From NCBI GenBank assembly GCA_022825885.1, contig JAJDVY010000016.1, forward strand, positions 1 through 48,210: 48,210 nt of DNA. Reading direction: 5' to 3'. Made by a program: the position numbers and the translations under genes. This DNA comes from Nitrospirales bacterium (lineage in GTDB: Bacteria; Nitrospirota; Nitrospiria; Nitrospirales; UBA8639). Below are positions 8,545-15,453 of the stretch, in pieces. The notes beneath the pieces are model-generated. The model did not search any database. It had not been told where the DNA came from and saw nothing but the letters and a program-made list of their open reading frames with translations. Positions within the stretch are counted from its first letter, which is position 1, and every line of letters starts with the position of its first letter.

Positions 8545-8810
8545 AATCGTAAGGCATCTTGCTTCAGCTTTATATATGGTCTATATTGGACTATTATTTT
8601 TGATGGTAGAGCATATGACCTCCAAACATGCCAAACTCAATCAAGCTTGGATGGTTGCCGAAGCCAAGGCTCGGCTATCCCAAATCCTGCGTCTCGCCGA
8701 AGAGGAGGGGCCGCAACGAAATGGCAAATATTATGGTGGAGCACCTTGAAGCTTTACCTACACAGGAACGTCATAAAAGGATTCAAGCCGGGCAAAAAGT
8801 TATAAAGAAT
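8545..8810 (+). pseudogene. Deletion derivative of an antitoxin-PIN toxin-small ORF locus
   Basis: This stretch matches the intact locus at 14305-15250 in two blocks. Block one (8545 to about 8718) covers the promoter region (TGGTCTATATTGGACTA) and the first 35 codons or so of the antitoxin, from an ATG at 8615 (MTSKHAKLNQAWMVAEAKAR). Block two (about 8719-8806) matches 15157-15245 and encodes MANIMVEHLEALPTQERHK, the small downstream ORF. The antitoxin C-terminus and the whole PIN toxin, about 660 bases, are missing, so the antitoxin frame now stops at 8749 after 44 residues. An ATG at 8721 could still express the small protein. Confidence 0.8.
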
Positions 8811-8842
8811 CTGAAGAAATCTATCTCTTCTTCTGCGTTTCC

Positions 8843-9216
8843 CTTCCGTCATCCCTGTAAATGTTCAGTCATTCGTTGCCCCTTTCAGTCGATGGGGTGA
8901 GGGAGGGGCCCCCATCCGTCAGTCCACGCACCAGTGGTCATCCTGAGCTTGTCCGGCCTGTCCTGCTTGTCCTGAGCGTAGCCGAAGGAAGCGAAGTCGA
9001 AGGAAGCCACGCGACGGACCGGCGAACGGATCTGCTGTTGGTTGGGCGTTCGACGGAGGCAACGACAAGATTCCTCGCTAGACCCGTTCACTTCGTTCAG
9101 GGCAAGCTCGGAATGACAATTCTGGGGTGATCAGTCCCTCTATTCTGTCAACACCTGCCCTGCCTGTCTTGAGCGGAGCCAAAGGAAGCGTAGCGAAGGG
9201 AATTAGTGAACACATA
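8843..9216. repeat. Mosaic of dispersed repeats
   Basis: No gene is visible here. Going right: CGTCATCCCTGTAAATGTTCA; two overlapping copies of CCTGTCCTG(A/C)...CGAAGGAAGC (about 8957-9008); a segment ending GGAATGACAATTCTGGGG; and another CCTGTCTTGAGCGGAGCCA copy (about 9162-9200) followed by an inverted GTGAACACATACA. These are known as very common intergenic repeat words in several bacterial phyla. The mosaic lies between the decayed toxin locus and the restriction gene. Confidence 0.6.
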
Positions 9217-9224
9217 CAATCCCC

Positions 9225-9321
9225 GATCCTCGATTAAGAACGTCAAGGATAGGCCTTGATTGGGGATCCAGTGTCTTTGCAGTGGCATGTCACCATCATC
9301 ATTGACGGATGCCGGAAGGTT
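9225..9321. repeat. 97-bp repeat, copy B
   Basis: Direct repeat of 7178-7274 with five mismatches in 97 bases. The first copy abuts the intact ATPase gene; this one is followed instead by the restriction-modification operon, with the ATPase relic only beyond it at 13451. It marks the left edge of the second copy of the duplicated cassette. Confidence 0.9.
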
Positions 9322-9456
9322 GACTATGGTGACGGTTGAGAATCCGGGGCAGAGATTCCCATCCGATCTACCTTCGTAGCCTCCGAAAGAAACGGCCTGC
9401 GCGTGCAGGTGAAAAGATCAACGAGGACTACTTCAACCCGGAACCTTGTAATCTCC

Positions 9457-12246
9457 ATGCGCCTGTCCTGGAACGAGATTCGTACCCGTGCCGCTGAATT
9501 TGCCCGTGAATGGCAGGACGCAGCCTACGAAAAAGGCGAGACGCAGAGTTTCTATAACGACTTTTTCAGGATTTTTGATGTCAAGCGTCGCTCCGTCGCA
9601 CGGTATGAGCAACACGTGCGCAAGTTGGGCAACCAGTCCGGGTTTATCGACTTGTTCTGGCCGGGCGTTCTGCTTGTTGAACAAAAGAGTGCCGGCCGTG
9701 ACCTGACGAAAGCCTACGGGCAGGCTGGGGAGTATTTTGACGTCCTGGCCGAGAAAGATCGTCCTCGCTATATCCTAGTCAGCGACTTTCAGAACTTCGA
9801 ACTTCATGATCTTGATGAGCGCGAGCAGACCACGTTTGCGCTGCAGGATCTACCGTCCCATGTCGAGAAATTCGGCTTTATCCTGGGCGTACAGCGCCGC
9901 ACCTTCCGAGATCAAGACCCAGTCAACGTCAAAGCCTCGGAACTGATAGGGCGGTTGCACGACGCACTCAAGGCATCAGGGTACGACGGTCATGATCTGG
10001 AAGTGTTCCTGGTGCGGACAGTGTTCTGCCTGTTCGCCGATGACACAGGTATCTTCGAACCACGCGACATCTTTCTGGATCTGCTGGAGACCAGGACCAG
10101 GGAAGACGGCTCCGACCTCGGCGGCTGGCTCGCGCGACTGTTCCAGGTATTGAATACGCCCGTGGAGCAACGCCAAGCCAAGCTCGATGAAGACCTCGCC
10201 CGCTTTCCTTATGTCAACGGCAACCTGTTCGCGGTCCGACTGACCATTCCCGATTTCGATGCAGAGATGCGCGAGGTATTGCTCGATGCCTGTCGGTTCG
10301 ATTGGACGGCAATCTCGCCTGCCATTTTCGGTGCGCTCTTTCAGTTCGTACTGGAACCCGCCGAGCGCCGAGCCCAGGGCGCTCATTACACCACCGAGAA
10401 AAACATCCTGAAGGTGATCGAGCCGCTGTTCCTCGATGATCTGAGAGCGGAATTTCAACGGATCAAACGGCGGAAAGATCATCGCCGGCGTAGCGAATTG
10501 GAAGCCTTTCACCAGTGGCTGGTTGAAATGAAGTTCTTCGACCCGGCCTGCGGGTGCGGCAACTTTCTGATCATCGCCTACCGGGAATTGCGTGAATTGG
10601 AAATCGAACTGATCAGAGAATTACACCGCGACGAGGGCGATAAGACGCAACGGGTGCTGGATACCGCGGATCTCTCGCGGATCAATGTCGATCAGTTCTA
10701 CGGCATCGAGATCGGTGAGTTCCCGGCACGCATCGCCGAGACCGCTCTGTGGATGATGGATCATATCATGAACAACCGGTTGAGCTTGGAGTTCGGGCAG
10801 AGCCACATCCGCATTCCGCTTGAAGATGCGCCACACATCCTGAACGCAGACGCCCTGGAAACGGATTGGACGGACCTTCTGCCGCCGGAAGACTGCTCCT
10901 TCGTGTTCGGCAATCCGCCGTTTGTCGGAGCAAAATACCAAAGCGAACAACAGCGCGCCCAAGTGCGCCGCATCGCAGCCTTAGGCAAGAATGGTGGAAC
11001 ACTCGACTATGTGACTGCATGGTTCATCGAAGCCGGGAAATACGTCTCAAAAGGACCAACACGGATCGGCTTCGTCGCTACAAATTCGATCACCCAAGGC
11101 GAGCAGGTGGCGCAACTTTGGCCGCTCATCTTCGAGCGTTGCAGCCTGGAAATTGCTTTTGCGCACCGAACCTTCGCCTGGGGCTCTGACGCGCACGGCA
11201 AGGCCCACGTGCACGTCGTCATTATCGGGCTCGACGCCAAAGATCACAAGCGGACAGACAAACGCCTGTTCAGCTATCCCGACATCAACGGCGAGCCGGA
11301 AGAAACCCGGCACAAGGCGCTATCGCCCTATCTGTTGGACGCTAGCGGGCTCGCTGATCCTCATCTGACGGTGAAAGAGGAAAGCGGCCCGATCAATGGG
11401 ATGGGAAAGCTCATAATTGGTTCGAAGCCTATCGACGGGGGTAACTACATATTCAACACGGAAGAACGCGACTCGTTCTTGGAGGCGGAGCCTGGTGCTG
11501 AGCCTTTCTTGCGTCCCTTTGTCGGTGCCCTTGAATATCTGCAAGGTGGCGAACGCTGGATTCTAGCTTTGCATGAAGCGTCGCCGGGAACACTGGCGCG
11601 GCTTCCGCGTGTGCGAGAGCGTATCGCGGCTGTTCGGGCATACCGGTATGCCAGCAAGAGCAAACCGACGCAGAAACTGGCGGAAACGCCGACGCTCTAT
11701 CATGTGAACGTTGTTCCCACTACACCGTTTCTGGTCATTCCCAAAGTCAGTTCGGAACGGCGAGAGTATGTGCCTACTGGCTGGCTGGAGCCTCCAACGA
11801 TTCCGAGCGATCTCGTCTTTGTGCTGCAAAACGCAACCTTCGCCGACTTTGCACTCCTCACATCTGCGATGCACATGGCTTGGCTACGTCACGTCGGCGG
11901 GCGCCTAAAAAGTGATTACCGTTACTCGATTGGTCTCGTCTATAACACCTTCCCGTTGCCACCCGAGAGACCGGATCTGTCAAAACTGGAACCACTGGCA
12001 CAGGCCGTACTCGACGCCCGCGCCTCCCATCCTGACGCAACACTGGCCGACCTTTACGATCCCGACCTCATGCCACCAAATCTACGCAAGGCCCACCAAG
12101 CCCTCGACCGCGCCGTAGACCGACTCTACCGCCGTACCGGGTTTGCTTCCGAACGCGAACGCGTTGAGCACCTCTTCATGCTCTACGAGACAATGATGGC
12201 GCCTTTGGAAGCAAGCATAAAGGGCAAAAAGAAACGAAAGCGATGA
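9457..12246 (+). CDS. MmeI-like type IIL restriction-modification enzyme
   Basis: 929 residues from the ATG at 9457, where homologues begin (MRLSWNEIRTRAAEF); the frame is open 18 codons further upstream. A single chain should both cut and methylate DNA. The N-terminal nuclease carries D65-x9-E75-x-K77 (IDLFWPGVLLVEQK), the MmeI-type PD-(D/E)XK layout. A helical spacer follows. The methyltransferase has motif I DPACGCGNFL (from about 362) and the adenine-N6 motif NPPF (486-489). A target-recognition region (about 590-830) and a short helical tail end the protein. All catalytic residues I can check are present, so it looks intact. It is followed by a gene overlapping it by four bases (ATGA), and the pair lies within an accessory island of decayed toxin genes. 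Confidence 0.9.
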   Translation: MRLSWNEIRTRAAEFAREWQDAAYEKGETQSFYNDFFRIFDVKRRSVARYEQHVRKLGNQSGFIDLFWPGVLLVEQKSAGRDLTKAYGQAGEYFDVLAEKDRPRYILVSDFQNFELHDLDEREQTTFALQDLPSHVEKFGFILGVQRRTFRDQDPVNVKASELIGRLHDALKASGYDGHDLEVFLVRTVFCLFADDTGIFEPRDIFLDLLETRTREDGSDLGGWLARLFQVLNTPVEQRQAKLDEDLARFPYVNGNLFAVRLTIPDFDAEMREVLLDACRFDWTAISPAIFGALFQFVLEPAERRAQGAHYTTEKNILKVIEPLFLDDLRAEFQRIKRRKDHRRRSELEAFHQWLVEMKFFDPACGCGNFLIIAYRELRELEIELIRELHRDEGDKTQRVLDTADLSRINVDQFYGIEIGEFPARIAETALWMMDHIMNNRLSLEFGQSHIRIPLEDAPHILNADALETDWTDLLPPEDCSFVFGNPPFVGAKYQSEQQRAQVRRIAALGKNGGTLDYVTAWFIEAGKYVSKGPTRIGFVATNSITQGEQVAQLWPLIFERCSLEIAFAHRTFAWGSDAHGKAHVHVVIIGLDAKDHKRTDKRLFSYPDINGEPEETRHKALSPYLLDASGLADPHLTVKEESGPINGMGKLIIGSKPIDGGNYIFNTEERDSFLEAEPGAEPFLRPFVGALEYLQGGERWILALHEASPGTLARLPRVRERIAAVRAYRYASKSKPTQKLAETPTLYHVNVVPTTPFLVIPKVSSERREYVPTGWLEPPTIPSDLVFVLQNATFADFALLTSAMHMAWLRHVGGRLKSDYRYSIGLVYNTFPLPPERPDLSKLEPLAQAVLDARASHPDATLADLYDPDLMPPNLRKAHQALDRAVDRLYRRTGFASERERVEHLFMLYETMMAPLEASIKGKKKRKR

Positions 12247-13319
12247 AGGACATGCTTTTCAAGTCTGTTGAGCAAAAATGGGGACCGGCAACTGCCAGTG
12301 AAACAACTTTTGAATTTCTACAGCGCGGAGGGCGAAAAGAAGCAGTTGCAACAAGACAATGGATAGAGTCCTGGTTTCAGGCCGTTCCAGATGACCAAAA
12401 GAGAGATATAGAAAAAAGACTAAAATCTAAGCATTTCAAGCAATTTTTAGGGGCCATGTTTGAATTGGAGGTTCATGAAATATTCAAACGGCTCGGTTGC
12501 GTCATTGAAATCGAACCAGGACTTGCCAGCAGCAATGGGAAAGTCGATTTTCGCATTCTTGACAAAGGCAAGAAATTCTATATCGAGGCGACTGTATGCG
12601 GTATAGGACAGGGTACATTGTGTGCCAATGAAAATGAGCAAGATGCTGCGGAGAAATTGCGCAAGCATCTAGAACACCCGCATTCTAACCTATGGCTATC
12701 TGCAACAGGAGACCTTTGCACAACCCTATCGAAGAGACGGGTTGTTGAACCATTCGAGAATTTGTTGAATAGATATACTGCCGACGACGTAAGAAAACTA
12801 TATTCCGAAAGTGGTCAGGAAATCGCACGTCAGTCTCTGACAGTTGAAATCAGGGAAGATGGCTGGGTGTTAAGGGGATACCTCTGCCCTCCCAGAATTA
12901 TAGGTAGCCAAGGCCAAATCTATGGCCCAAGCAGAAGTGGTGCTATGGACGGATCACGACCGTTGGCAAAAGCGTTGGCCCGAAAGGCGAAAGATTGGAG
13001 TAAAAAGGACTTTAAACAAGAAGTTTTTTTGATTGCCGTCAACGTTTGTCATCCGGAATTCGTTTGGCACAAAGATAATACGATACATGTGAGGCGGGCC
13101 TTGTTTGCCAATCCGGGAGAAGAAGGACAGCATGGAGATTTTTGCGAGGCCCTGTCGTATGTAAATGGGGTCATCATGTTTGACAACGCCGTTTTAGGTA
13201 ACGAAATGATCTCCAGAGTTCGACTTTTTAAAAATGGAAACGCGACTATTCCCGAATGCCTTTCGTTTTTGTTACAGGATCAGCGACTGAGAGACTTGCT
13301 TGGTCTTAGTGCCCAATAA
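12243..13319 (+). CDS. Putative PD-(D/E)XK-like nuclease coupled to the restriction enzyme
   Basis: 358 residues; the ATG overlaps the restriction gene's TGA (ATGA), so translation is probably coupled. I recognise no named family. Residues 70-117 resemble a restriction-endonuclease-like core: a helix with FELEVHEIFKRLG, then VDFRILDKGKKFYIEATV, giving D102 and E115 in a D-x12-E-A-T arrangement. The usual lysine is replaced by Thr117, so catalytic activity is uncertain. The second half (RQSLTVEIREDGWVLRG, then a long charged region) has no visible motif. The gene is richer in A and T than its upstream partner, which points to a separate origin. It may be an accessory subunit, a second effector, or a nicking component; this is inference from position. 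Confidence 0.75.
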   Translation: MKDMLFKSVEQKWGPATASETTFEFLQRGGRKEAVATRQWIESWFQAVPDDQKRDIEKRLKSKHFKQFLGAMFELEVHEIFKRLGCVIEIEPGLASSNGKVDFRILDKGKKFYIEATVCGIGQGTLCANENEQDAAEKLRKHLEHPHSNLWLSATGDLCTTLSKRRVVEPFENLLNRYTADDVRKLYSESGQEIARQSLTVEIREDGWVLRGYLCPPRIIGSQGQIYGPSRSGAMDGSRPLAKALARKAKDWSKKDFKQEVFLIAVNVCHPEFVWHKDNTIHVRRALFANPGEEGQHGDFCEALSYVNGVIMFDNAVLGNEMISRVRLFKNGNATIPECLSFLLQDQRLRDLLGLSAQ

Positions 13320-13450
13320 AGTATTTCGCACGGGAGTCAATCGTTCGCGATCTTTTTGTTTTTTGATGAGGTGCCATACTCATTTGCGTGGCATGTCGGA
13401 TGTCATATATTTGCAGCTTGTAGTTCCCTGAGTTTTCGCTACCTTCCGAT

Positions 13451-13570
13451 GACGAGTGTGCCGACGACAGAAATCCACTTCAAATCGCGACTTAGAATGT
13501 CATGATCTAGGCAGGCCGAGCAGGTTATACATGCGAACGTCCGTAAACTGCTGACGATTCAAGGTGGCCA
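13451..13570 (-). pseudogene. Relic of the DUF4143-type ATPase gene with internal deletion
   Basis: 13451-13525 matches 7485-7557 of the intact ATPase gene at about 80% (for example AAATCCACTTCAAAT then GCGACTT). 13517-13570 matches 8293-8346 (GAGCAGGTTATAC, then GCG, then AGGTGG). The two blocks, more than 700 bases apart in the intact gene, are joined at CGAGCAGGT, a 9-base word present at both sites there (7549 and 8293). This is the signature of a deletion between short direct repeats. Orientation is the same as that of the intact gene. The flanking sequence from 13320 to 13450 and 13571 to 13674 shows no gene. Confidence 0.8.
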
Positions 13571-13674
13571 TCTATGTCCGCATGCTTTCTAAAAGAAGGC
13601 CAAAGAGGGGATCGCAACTCCGAGGCAAGAACTTACCTCCGTCAGACACAGACTGAAAACGGCACAAGAGCATT

Positions 13675-13881
13675 ATGCCGACACCTATGGCGAAGGGTAG
13701 AGCCATAAAAACTGACAAAATAAAGATTGAACGTGGTAGCGGAAACGTGTTTGCGGACCTGGGGCGTCCGGATGCGGAGGCGCATTTGCTGAAGGCAAAA
13801 CTCGTCGTTCGTATTGACGAGATCATTCGCCGGCGTGGGCTCAAACAGATTGAAGCCTCGAGATGGATGGCTTCTCGATGA
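13675..13881 (+). pseudogene. Truncated XRE-family antitoxin
   Basis: The frame from 13675 (or ATG 13690) reads IERGSGNVFADLGRPDAEAHLLKAK and then IIRRRGLKQIEAS. This is the well-known start of small XRE/HigA-like antitoxins, which bind their own promoter and a RelE/HigB-type toxin. Homologues continue through the recognition helix (about 30 more residues), but here the match ends at about 13861 and the frame stops seven codons later. From that point the DNA instead encodes, on the other strand, the end of a broken PIN toxin. No partner toxin is present. Confidence 0.75.
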
Positions 13882-13957
13882 GGATCGCTTGTACGTTGTC
13901 TGAATGAGGTTCCTGCACGCAAAGCGGCACAATGGCCGACGTATCCCAGAATTTCAC
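13841..13957 (-). pseudogene. N-terminal fragment of a PIN-domain (VapC-type) toxin
   Basis: A GTG at 13957 overlaps the antitoxin stop (GTGA), as in standard two-gene modules. It starts VKFWDTSAIVPLCVQEPHS, the first strand and catalytic Asp (D5) of a PIN ribonuclease. Homology is plausible through IEKPSI (about codon 32); the frame then runs into the back of the truncated XRE gene and stops after 38 codons. The other acidic residues of the active site are absent, so the toxin is dead while its antitoxin remains complete. Confidence 0.75.
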
Positions 13958-14244
13958 CGGCCTTCTTCTCGCTCACTTATGACTGCCAAGCGCACGGTTC
14001 CTCGCGAGTCTGCCGGACGAGGCAGATTCCAAAAGTCTGACGGCAAGGCTTTTTCTCCGCGCTTGAGGAGCCCCTTTTGTTCCATGTCTTGCAAGTGAGC
14101 AGACAAGGTCACGGGATTGGCAATGGGCAGCAACCGCGCAATAGGGCGGCCATGCTCGGTAATCAAGACTTCTTCACCGGTCTTCACTTGGCGCAAGTAA
14201 GCACTTAACGCCATCTTGAGTTTCGATACGGTTGCCGTCTTCAT
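13954..14244 (-). CDS. Phd/YefM-family antitoxin with broken toxin partner
   Basis: 96 residues. The N-terminal MKTATVSKLKMALSAYLRQV ... EEVLITEHGRPIARLLP is the classic Phd/YefM fold, a dimer that binds its operator and whose flexible tail neutralises a toxin. The C-terminal tail (LPSDFWNLPRPADSRG) resembles the toxin-binding part of VapB-type antitoxins. GAGAGGTTATCT lies just upstream of the ATG. Its toxin, starting at 13957 with a GTGA overlap, is only an N-terminal fragment, so this is a functionally orphaned antitoxin. It may still repress its promoter or protect against related PIN toxins such as the one at 14670. Confidence 0.85.
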   Translation of the reverse strand: MKTATVSKLKMALSAYLRQVKTGEEVLITEHGRPIARLLPIANPVTLSAHLQDMEQKGLLKRGEKALPSDFWNLPRPADSRGTVRLAVISEREEGR

Positions 14245-14388
14245 AGATAACCTCTCTAGACAATATAATTAGCCCACTATAGTCATTTCTTTCAGTTGAG
14301 TAAATGCTCAAGAAATGAATCGTAAGACATCTTGCTTCAGTTTTATATGTGGTCTATATTGGACTACTATAAATTCATAGGAGGGTAT

Positions 14389-14673
14389 ATGACAACCAAG
14401 CATGTCAAACTCAACCGGACATGGACTGTGGCCGAAGCGAAGGCTCGGCTATCCGAAATCCTGCGACTCGCCGAAGAGGAGGGGCCGCAACGTATCGGTA
14501 CACGCCGGTCATTCGTGGTCGTGCCTGCCTCCACGTGGGATGCGAAGACGCCGCCGCGTAAACCCTTGGGGCAGTGGCTGGTAGAGAACATGCCGCGTGG
14601 GATAGAGCTTGAACTCCCGGACCGCCGCGAACCTGAGCGGGAAATTCCGTTCAGTACCCGGGAAGATGAATGA
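14389..14673 (+). CDS. Antitoxin of a VapBC-like module
   Basis: 94 residues from the ATG at 14389, chosen because AGGAGG lies just upstream; the open frame extends to 14332 without such a site. The sequence WTVAEAKARLSEILRLAEEEGPQRIGTRRSFVVVPASTW is a Phd/YefM-type DNA-binding domain, and the tail (LGQWLVENMPRGIELELPDR) is the toxin-binding segment typical of partners of FitB-like PIN toxins. The stop overlaps the toxin start (ATGA). Upstream, GGTCTATATTGGAC (about 14351-14364) is conserved in the decayed copy at 8579 and may be promoter plus operator for self-repression. Confidence 0.88.
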   Translation: MTTKHVKLNRTWTVAEAKARLSEILRLAEEEGPQRIGTRRSFVVVPASTWDAKTPPRKPLGQWLVENMPRGIELELPDRREPEREIPFSTREDE

Positions 14674-15089
14674 GAGGGTTCTTGCTGGACACCAATGTCG
14701 TCTCGGAACTTGTTAAAGCCGTCCCCGAACAACGCGTAATCAGGTTCTTGATGGATAAGCCCGATCTGTGGCTTTCGATAATTGTGTTGCATGAGATGGA
14801 CTTTGGGCTGAATTTGCTCCCGCCGGGGCATCGTCGCGACAATCTTAGTGCAGCTTTGTCGGGTTTCGTATCCAAATACGACAACAGGATTCTGCCGCTA
14901 GATCGCCCGGAAGCACAGCAGGCAGCGATGCTGAGAGGGCAAGCACGTCGGTTTGGCCGCGTGTTGCATTTGGCCGACGCGCTCATCGCGGGAACTGCCA
15001 AGGCCCATGACCTTTCTGTCGCCACAAGAAATACCAGGGACTTCGAGGGCTTGGATGTGGAGGTGATCAATCCATGGGAGTCGCGGTGA
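14670..15089 (+). CDS. PIN-domain ribonuclease toxin (VapC/FitB-like)
   Basis: 139 residues with the full PIN active site: D7 (FLLDTN), E42 (LHEMDFG), D103 (LADALIAGTA) and D124 (TRNTRDF). Such toxins cut tRNA or rRNA in a Mg-dependent way until bound by the antitoxin. Its start overlaps the antitoxin stop by four bases. It appears intact, whereas the related copy near 8718 has lost this gene entirely. It is followed by a small conserved ORF at 15121. Confidence 0.9.
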   Translation: MRGFLLDTNVVSELVKAVPEQRVIRFLMDKPDLWLSIIVLHEMDFGLNLLPPGHRRDNLSAALSGFVSKYDNRILPLDRPEAQQAAMLRGQARRFGRVLHLADALIAGTAKAHDLSVATRNTRDFEGLDVEVINPWESR

Positions 15090-15120
15090 CGTTATCAGCC
15101 TCGGTGCTAAGTTGGAATCC

Positions 15121-15318
15121 ATGAAACCTAAGCTATCAGCTAGAGAAATCGCAGGAGAAATGGCAAGTGTTATGGTGGAGCATCTTGAAACGTTGCCTGT
15201 AGAGGAGCGTCGTAAAAAAATCAAAGCGGGGCAAAAAGTTACGAGGGAGAAAGGCAAAGACTCTGGATTCGTCCTCGACGTTTTTAATCGAGGATCCAGT
15301 TCTTTTTGTCGAGAATGA
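15121..15318 (+). CDS. Small ORF downstream of the PIN toxin, C-terminus derived from a repeat
   Basis: About 65 residues. The first 40 (SAREIAGEMASVMVEHLETLP, then EERRKKIKAGQKV) are helical and charged, and are conserved in the decayed copy at 8721 (MANIMVEHLEALPTQERHK). Conservation through substitutions such as VEERRKK to TQERHKR suggests a real protein. The last 20 or so residues (from about DSGFVLDVFNRGSSSF) are encoded by a dispersed GATCC palindromic repeat, so the original end has been replaced. Function unknown. It may belong to the toxin module. Confidence 0.5.
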   Translation: MKPKLSAREIAGEMASVMVEHLETLPVEERRKKIKAGQKVTREKGKDSGFVLDVFNRGSSSFCRE

Positions 15319-15325
15319 CAGAAGG
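15258..15325. repeat. Dispersed palindromic repeat
   Basis: CTGGATTCGTCCTCGACG ... TTTTAATCGAGGATCCAGTTC ... GAGAATGACAGAAGGAGG. The CTCGA/TCGAG and CTGGAT/ATCCAG pairs form the palindrome. It overlaps the 3' end of the small ORF. Confidence 0.65.
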
Positions 15326-15370
15326 AGGGGACGAGGATGACAGGGAGGGGAGTCGGAAACAGGCTCTGAA

Positions 15371-15420
15371 TGGGGGATAAAAAACGAAGGCCCGGGGGAA
15401 CGTTCCCTCGGGCCTTCGTT
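15371..15420 (-). terminator. Intrinsic terminator of the groESL operon
   Basis: AACGAAGGCCCGGGGGAA (15383-15400) and TTCCCTCGGGCCTTCGTT (15403-15420) form an 18-bp stem with one mismatch. Read on the minus strand it is followed by TTTTTTATCC. It lies about 35 bases after the groEL stop and is a textbook rho-independent terminator. Confidence 0.9.
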
Positions 15421-15453
15421 GCTTTAATGCGAAACGACAGTCTTTCAGACTTC

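Noticed and set aside
8628-8900. 90-codon gene in the decayed toxin locus
   Set aside because: Its first 30 codons are the antitoxin read in the wrong frame and its last part is repeat DNA; only the middle part from 8721 resembles a protein.
9457-13319. BREX or DISARM system built around the methyltransferase
   Set aside because: No pglZ, brxC, helicase or other core genes nearby; the nuclease motif and architecture fit a single-chain MmeI-like enzyme.
13320-13450. Possible further gene relic after the nuclease-like gene
   Set aside because: A few words (TTTGATGAGGTG) recur near 23910, but the match is too short to support a feature.
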